A stretch of 6,874 nt of DNA. It comes from Rhodospirillales bacterium. GTDB taxonomy: Bacteria > Pseudomonadota > Alphaproteobacteria > UBA8366 > JADFVY01. The notes under the pieces are model-generated. The model saw only the letters and a program-made list of their open reading frames with translations. It did no database searches and was not told where the DNA came from. The DNA is taken from positions 1 through 6,874 of the forward strand of contig JAHELM010000133.1 of NCBI GenBank assembly GCA_024644185.1, read 5' to 3'. The position numbers were made by a program, and so were the translations under genes. Shown here piece after piece: positions 1 to 6,874 of the stretch (position 1 is the stretch's first letter; each line of letters opens with the position of its first letter).

Positions 1-4226
<4,226 letters not shown>

Positions 4227-4230
4227 ATGG

Positions 4231-4237
4231 TTCCCCT
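4231..4237 (-). promoter_or_regulatory. Ribosome binding site of gltB
   Basis: On the minus strand AGGGGAA lies 4 nt before the ATG at 4226, inside the 23-nt gap between the gltD stop (4250-4252, TGA) and gltB. The short gap leaves no room for a promoter or terminator, so gltD and gltB should share one transcript. The site supports the ATG that places Cys30 after a 29-residue propeptide. Confidence 0.7.
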
Positions 4238-4249
4238 ATCGGCGCGGCT

Positions 4250-5743
4250 TCAGGAAGCCCGCGCCAGTGCTTTGTTCTCGCTGCTTTCAAGCCAGGCATG
4301 GATGCCTTCCGCGGCGTCGCGGCCGTCGCGCACGGCCCAGACCACCAGGCTGGCGCCGCGCACGATGTCGCCGGCGGCGAATACGCCCTCCATTGCCGAC
4401 ATCTGCGTGCGCGGATCGACCTTGACGGTGCCCCAGCGGGTCACCGGCAGCTTTGCCTCGCCGAACAGCGCCGGCAGGTCCTCGGGGTCGAAACCCAGCG
4501 CGGTAACGACCAGGTCGGCGTCGATGTTATGGGCCGAATCCTCGATTACTTCCGGTGCCTGCCGTCCCGAGGAATCGGGCGCGCCGAGGCGCATCCGTTC
4601 GGCCCGCACGGCGCGTACCGCCTTGTCGCCCAGGAAGGCGACCGGCTGGGTCAACCAGACGAATTCGACGCCTTCCTCCTCGGCATTGGTGACCTCGCGC
4701 AGCGAGCCGGGCATGTTCTCGCGGTCGCGGCGATACAGGCATTTCACCGATCTTGCACCCTGCCGGATGGCCGTGCGGACGCAATCCATGGCGGTGTCTC
4801 CGCCACCCAGAACCACGACATTCCTGCCGCTGGCGTCCAACCGGCCGGAGTCGAAATCGGGCACGTCGTCGCCCAGCCCCTTGCGATTGCTGGCGGTCAG
4901 ATACTCCAGCGCCGGTACGATTCCGGCGAGCCCCGAACCCGGCGCGTGGATTTCACGGGTCCGGTAGACGCCGGTGGCGATCAGCACGGCGGAATGCCGC
5001 TTGCGCAGATCGGCCAGCGTGGCGTCCCGGCCAACCTGGAAATCCAGATGGAAGGTAACGCCGCCATCGGCCAGCAGGCGGCCGCGCCGCTCGACCACGT
5101 CCTTTTCCAGCTTGAAGCCGGGAATGCCGTAGATCAGCAGCCCGCCGACCCGGTCGTAGCGGTCGTAGACATGCACCTGATAGCCCTTGTGGCGAAGCTG
5201 TTCCGCCGCCGCCATTCCGGCCGGGCCGGCGCCGACGATGCCAACCGATTCCTTGCGCTCGCGGGCCGGCTTTGCCGCCTTCACCCAGCCGCGCTCCCAG
5301 GCCGTGTCGGTGATGTATTTCTCGATCGAACCGATGGTGACCGAACCGTGGCCCGACTGCTCGATGACGCAATTGCCTTCGCACAGCCGGTCCTGCGGGC
5401 AGATGCGACCGCAGATCTCGGGCATGTTGTTGGTGGCGGACGCCAGCGCATAGGCCTCTTCCAGGCGGCCCGAGGCGGTCAGCATCAGCCAGTCCGGAAT
5501 ATTGTTGTGCAGCGGGCAATGCACCTGGCAGAACGGCACGCCACATTGCGAGCAACGCGACGACTGCGTTGCCGCGCCCGCCGGATCGAATTCGCGATAG
5601 ATTTCGTCGAAATCCGCGCCCCGTTCCCGCGCGCCGCGCTTGTCGGGCATGACCCTCCCGGTTTCGACGAATCGCAGCATCTCCACCGGCCCCGATGTTT
5701 GTGCCGCGATCCCGGTCTTGCCCGCATTGCTCTTCTTGGCCAC
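4250..5743 (-). CDS. gltD: Glutamate synthase [NADPH] small subunit
   Basis: This is the beta subunit of glutamate synthase (497 aa). It oxidises NADPH on FAD and sends the electrons through Fe-S clusters to the FMN of GltB. The N-terminal domain has two four-cysteine groups expected to bind 4Fe-4S clusters: Cys64, Cys67, Cys72, Cys76 (CSQCGVPFCQVHCP) and Cys111, Cys115, Cys121, Cys125 (CGRICPQDRLCEGNC). A Rossmann GxGxxG for FAD is at 171-176 (GAGPAG). A second one for NADPH is at 313-318 (GGGDTA, the GxGxxA form). The C-terminal FAD motif GVFAAGDIVRGASLVVWA lies near 453-470. The chosen start is GTG at 5743, with ACGGGA 7 nt upstream. ATG codon 22 (5678-5680) is an alternative that would sit closer to the A. 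brasilense N-terminus as I remember it, but GGAG directly abuts it, which is a poor spacing. The gene comes first in the operon, 23 nt before gltB. The identification is secure; the start is less so. Confidence 0.98.
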   Translation of the reverse strand: MAKKSNAGKTGIAAQTSGPVEMLRFVETGRVMPDKRGARERGADFDEIYREFDPAGAATQSSRCSQCGVPFCQVHCPLHNNIPDWLMLTASGRLEEAYALASATNNMPEICGRICPQDRLCEGNCVIEQSGHGSVTIGSIEKYITDTAWERGWVKAAKPARERKESVGIVGAGPAGMAAAEQLRHKGYQVHVYDRYDRVGGLLIYGIPGFKLEKDVVERRGRLLADGGVTFHLDFQVGRDATLADLRKRHSAVLIATGVYRTREIHAPGSGLAGIVPALEYLTASNRKGLGDDVPDFDSGRLDASGRNVVVLGGGDTAMDCVRTAIRQGARSVKCLYRRDRENMPGSLREVTNAEEEGVEFVWLTQPVAFLGDKAVRAVRAERMRLGAPDSSGRQAPEVIEDSAHNIDADLVVTALGFDPEDLPALFGEAKLPVTRWGTVKVDPRTQMSAMEGVFAAGDIVRGASLVVWAVRDGRDAAEGIHAWLESSENKALARAS

Positions 5744-5809
5744 GTCCCGATCCCGTAATCCGCTGTTTGCCCGGTCGGCGCGCTGGAATGCCGCGCCAGA
5801 GAGGGTGCA

Positions 5810-5817
5810 GCTATAGC
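5810..5817 (-). promoter_or_regulatory. Weak candidate -10 region for the gltDB promoter
   Basis: GCTATAGC is an 8-bp palindrome that gives TATAGC on the minus strand (4 of 6 matches to TATAAT), about 67-74 nt before the gltD GTG. No recognisable -35 hexamer stands 16-18 nt upstream on that strand. An alternative minus-strand -10, TACCAT at 5850-5855, would overlap the uppP promoter candidate. The choice between them is a guess. Confidence 0.2.
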
Positions 5818-5851
5818 GAAAGGAGATCGGGCTGGCGAGCGAAAAAACACA

Positions 5852-5880
5852 TGGTAAGACAGCAGTACTGCCCTAATAAT
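5852..5880 (+). promoter_or_regulatory. Candidate sigma-70 type promoter for uppP
   Basis: AATAAT at 5875-5880 matches TATAAT at 5 of 6 positions and lies 17 nt after TGGTAA (5852-5857), which matches TTGACA at only 3 of 6. This is the most AT-rich patch in the intergenic region of a GC-rich genome. A start near 5887 would give uppP a leader of about 170 nt. The spacer contains the palindrome at 5862-5871. This is inference from consensus matching only. Confidence 0.35.
5862..5871. promoter_or_regulatory. Operator-like palindrome GCAGTACTGC
   Basis: This is a perfect 10-bp palindrome lying wholly in the spacer between the candidate -35 and -10 of uppP. A dimeric regulator bound there would block that promoter and could also affect gltDB transcription. 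I do not recognise it as the site of a named regulator, and a 10-bp palindrome can occur by chance. Confidence 0.25.
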
Positions 5881-5922
5881 CCGGAAACCTCGGGAACCCG
5901 CGGCCAGAATGCCCGTCGGCTC

Positions 5923-5936
5923 GGCGAGCTCTCGCC
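5923..5936. repeat. Short inverted repeat GGCGAG-CT-CTCGCC
   Basis: Perfect 6-bp arms (5923-5928 and 5931-5936) flank a 2-nt centre. As RNA it would fold as a 5-bp stem with a 4-nt loop. AAAA follows on the plus strand and no T run does, so it does not look like an intrinsic terminator for plus-strand transcription. It lies inside the predicted uppP leader. Confidence 0.4.
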
Positions 5937-6042
5937 AAAACAAGGTCCGTTTCGGCCCTTTCTTTCCGCCGCCCTCTCCTGTCTGGCTCTGGCGAGGCGT
6001 GACGGAGTATGGCATAAGCATCGCGAAGGCAGACCTCGGGAA

Positions 6043-6049
6043 AGAGGGA
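6043..6049 (+). promoter_or_regulatory. Ribosome binding site of uppP (decides the start)
   Basis: AGAGGGA ends 6 nt before the GTG at 6056. It selects this GTG over the in-frame ATG at 5909, which would add 49 residues with no resemblance to the family. Starting at 6056 places the protein directly at the first conserved hydrophobic segment. Confidence 0.75.
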
Positions 6050-6055
6050 CACACC

Positions 6056-6853
6056 GTGGCGTTGATACAGATACTCGTTCTGGCGATTGTTCAGGGCATC
6101 ACCGAATTCCTGCCGATCAGCTCGTCCGGGCATCTGGTGGTGACGTCGCGGGTCATGGGCTGGCCCGACCAGGGCCTGACCGTGGATATCGCGGTCCATG
6201 TCGGCACGCTGCTGGCGGTTATCCTGTATTTCTGGCGCGATGTCGGGCGCATCGCCCTGGGCACGCTTCGCCTCGCCACCTTCCGCGGCGGTGCCGACGC
6301 GCGGCTGGCGCTGATGCTGTTGATCGCCACGATGCCGGTGGTGATCGCCGGATTTTTCGGCAAGCCCTATGTCGAGCCGCTGTTCCGCAATGTCGCCGTC
6401 ATCGCCTGGGCGACGATCGGTTTTGCCATTGTCCTGTGGGTTGCCGACCGGATCGGCATGACCCTGCACCGGATCGAACACGTGACCGGCGCCTCGGCCC
6501 TGATCATCGGCCTGGCGCAGGTGCTGGCGCTGATCCCGGGGACAAGCCGGTCGGGCATTACCATGACGGCGGCGCGCATGATGGGCATGGAACGTGGCGA
6601 GGCCGCGCGCTTCTCGCTGTTGCTGTCGATCCCGACGATTGCCGGCGCCGGCCTTCTCGCCGGGCGGGATCTGTACCAGAGCGGCAACATCCAGCTGGGC
6701 TACGATGTCGCCCTTGCGGTCGTCCTGTCCTTCGTCATGGCGATCGGGGCCATCGCCTTTCTGATGAACTGGCTGCAAAACGCCGGCTTCGGCCCGTTCG
6801 TACTCTATCGCATCGCACTGGGCGGCGCGCTCTTGTACTGGATCTATATTTGA
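6056..6853 (+). CDS. uppP: Undecaprenyl-diphosphate phosphatase
   Basis: This is a BacA/UppP integral inner-membrane enzyme. It removes a phosphate from undecaprenyl diphosphate, so the lipid carrier can be reused for peptidoglycan and other envelope polymers; extra copies give bacitracin resistance. From the GTG at 6056 it is 265 aa, the normal family length. The first signature, QGITEFLPISSSGHL (13-27), contains the (E/Q)xxxE pair Gln13 and Glu17 plus His26. The second, PGTSRSG (161-167), contains Arg165, equivalent to the essential arginine of the E. coli enzyme. Hydrophobic segments lie near 2-20, 44-60, 85-103, 113-131, 146-162, 185-203, 215-238 and 246-264, fitting a polytopic fold with two re-entrant regions. 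It is transcribed away from gltD across the 312-nt gap, so it shares an upstream region but not a pathway. Nothing looks truncated or frameshifted. Confidence 0.97.
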   Translation: MALIQILVLAIVQGITEFLPISSSGHLVVTSRVMGWPDQGLTVDIAVHVGTLLAVILYFWRDVGRIALGTLRLATFRGGADARLALMLLIATMPVVIAGFFGKPYVEPLFRNVAVIAWATIGFAIVLWVADRIGMTLHRIEHVTGASALIIGLAQVLALIPGTSRSGITMTAARMMGMERGEAARFSLLLSIPTIAGAGLLAGRDLYQSGNIQLGYDVALAVVLSFVMAIGAIAFLMNWLQNAGFGPFVLYRIALGGALLYWIYI

Positions 6854-6874
6854 TCAGGCGCGCTGGGATCGGCT
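6854..6874. other. Short tail after uppP, no feature seen
   Basis: The 21 nt after the uppP TGA hold no hairpin with a T run, ribosome site or start codon that I can support. Whether uppP is followed by an operon partner cannot be told from this window. Confidence 0.6.

Larger units (their letters stand above)
5744..6055. other. Divergent intergenic region between gltD and uppP
   Basis: This 312-nt stretch separates the two divergently transcribed starts and must hold the promoter for each direction. I see no gene in it. The frame upstream of uppP stays open back to 5909, but its translation resembles no conserved N-terminus. The stretch contains an AT-rich island (5841-5880), a GCAGTACTGC palindrome (5862-5871), a GCTATAGC palindrome (5810-5817), an inverted repeat GGCGAG-CT-CTCGCC (5923-5936) and a pyrimidine-rich run (about 5950-5990). 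The 7-mer TGGCGAG occurs at 5833-5839 and 5990-5996, and in reverse at 5931-5937. No convincing sigma-54 promoter was found on either strand. Confidence 0.7.

Noticed and set aside
4298..5758. 486-codon open frame on the plus strand opposite gltD
   Set aside because: It is the codon-register antisense of gltD, open for the same codon-bias reason, and has no recognisable domain.
5984..5999. Possible sigma-54 promoter TGGCTC-N-AGGC on the plus strand
   Set aside because: The GG/GC spacing fits, but the -12 element AGGC lacks the expected TTGC, and such GC-rich matches are common by chance in this DNA.
5485..6054. 189-codon minus-strand frame spanning the intergenic region and the gltD 5' end
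   Set aside because: It overlaps gltD in another frame, shows no family motif, and its composition is that of a shadow frame.
5909..6055. N-terminal 49-codon extension of uppP
   Set aside because: It has no homology to the family and no good ribosome site, and a proper ribosome site stands before the GTG at 6056.
5873..6778. 301-codon open frame on the minus strand opposite uppP
   Set aside because: It is antisense to a clear uppP; its translation is repetitive, charged and rich in His, Gln and Arg, typical of a shadow frame.

Overview
The window is GC-rich, with strong G/C bias at third codon positions, and carries three recognisable chromosomal genes. They point to an alphaproteobacterium, most likely of the Azospirillum/Rhodospirillales type. 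The reasons are the close resemblance, from memory, of the encoded GltD and GltB to the Azospirillum brasilense NADPH-glutamate synthase subunits, the gltD-before-gltB gene order, and the base composition. The assignment rests on recalled sequences, not on a search.

Layout. Positions 1-5743 are a minus-strand operon. gltD (5743 to 4250, small flavoprotein subunit) is followed after 23 nt by gltB (4226 to beyond position 1, large subunit). gltB runs off the left edge and lacks roughly its last 100 codons. Positions 5744-6055 are a 312-nt divergent intergenic region holding candidate promoter elements, a 10-bp palindrome and a few short repeats. Positions 6056-6853 on the plus strand are uppP (bacA), a complete undecaprenyl-diphosphate phosphatase. 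The last 21 nt hold nothing recognisable.

Function. GltD oxidises NADPH and passes electrons through FAD and Fe-S clusters to GltB. GltB hydrolyses glutamine at an N-terminal cysteine and adds the ammonia to 2-oxoglutarate on an FMN/3Fe-4S domain, giving two glutamates; this is the GOGAT half of the GS/GOGAT ammonia-assimilation cycle. UppP is a separate membrane function that recycles the lipid carrier for peptidoglycan and other envelope polymers. It shares only the upstream region with the glt operon.

No mobile element, CRISPR array, RNA gene or unknown system was found; this is ordinary housekeeping sequence. The points most worth checking are a perfect 12-bp inverted repeat at the extreme left edge, where the GltB reading departs from the expected conserved residues and may be a fold-back artefact, and the palindrome and short repeats in the divergent intergenic region.
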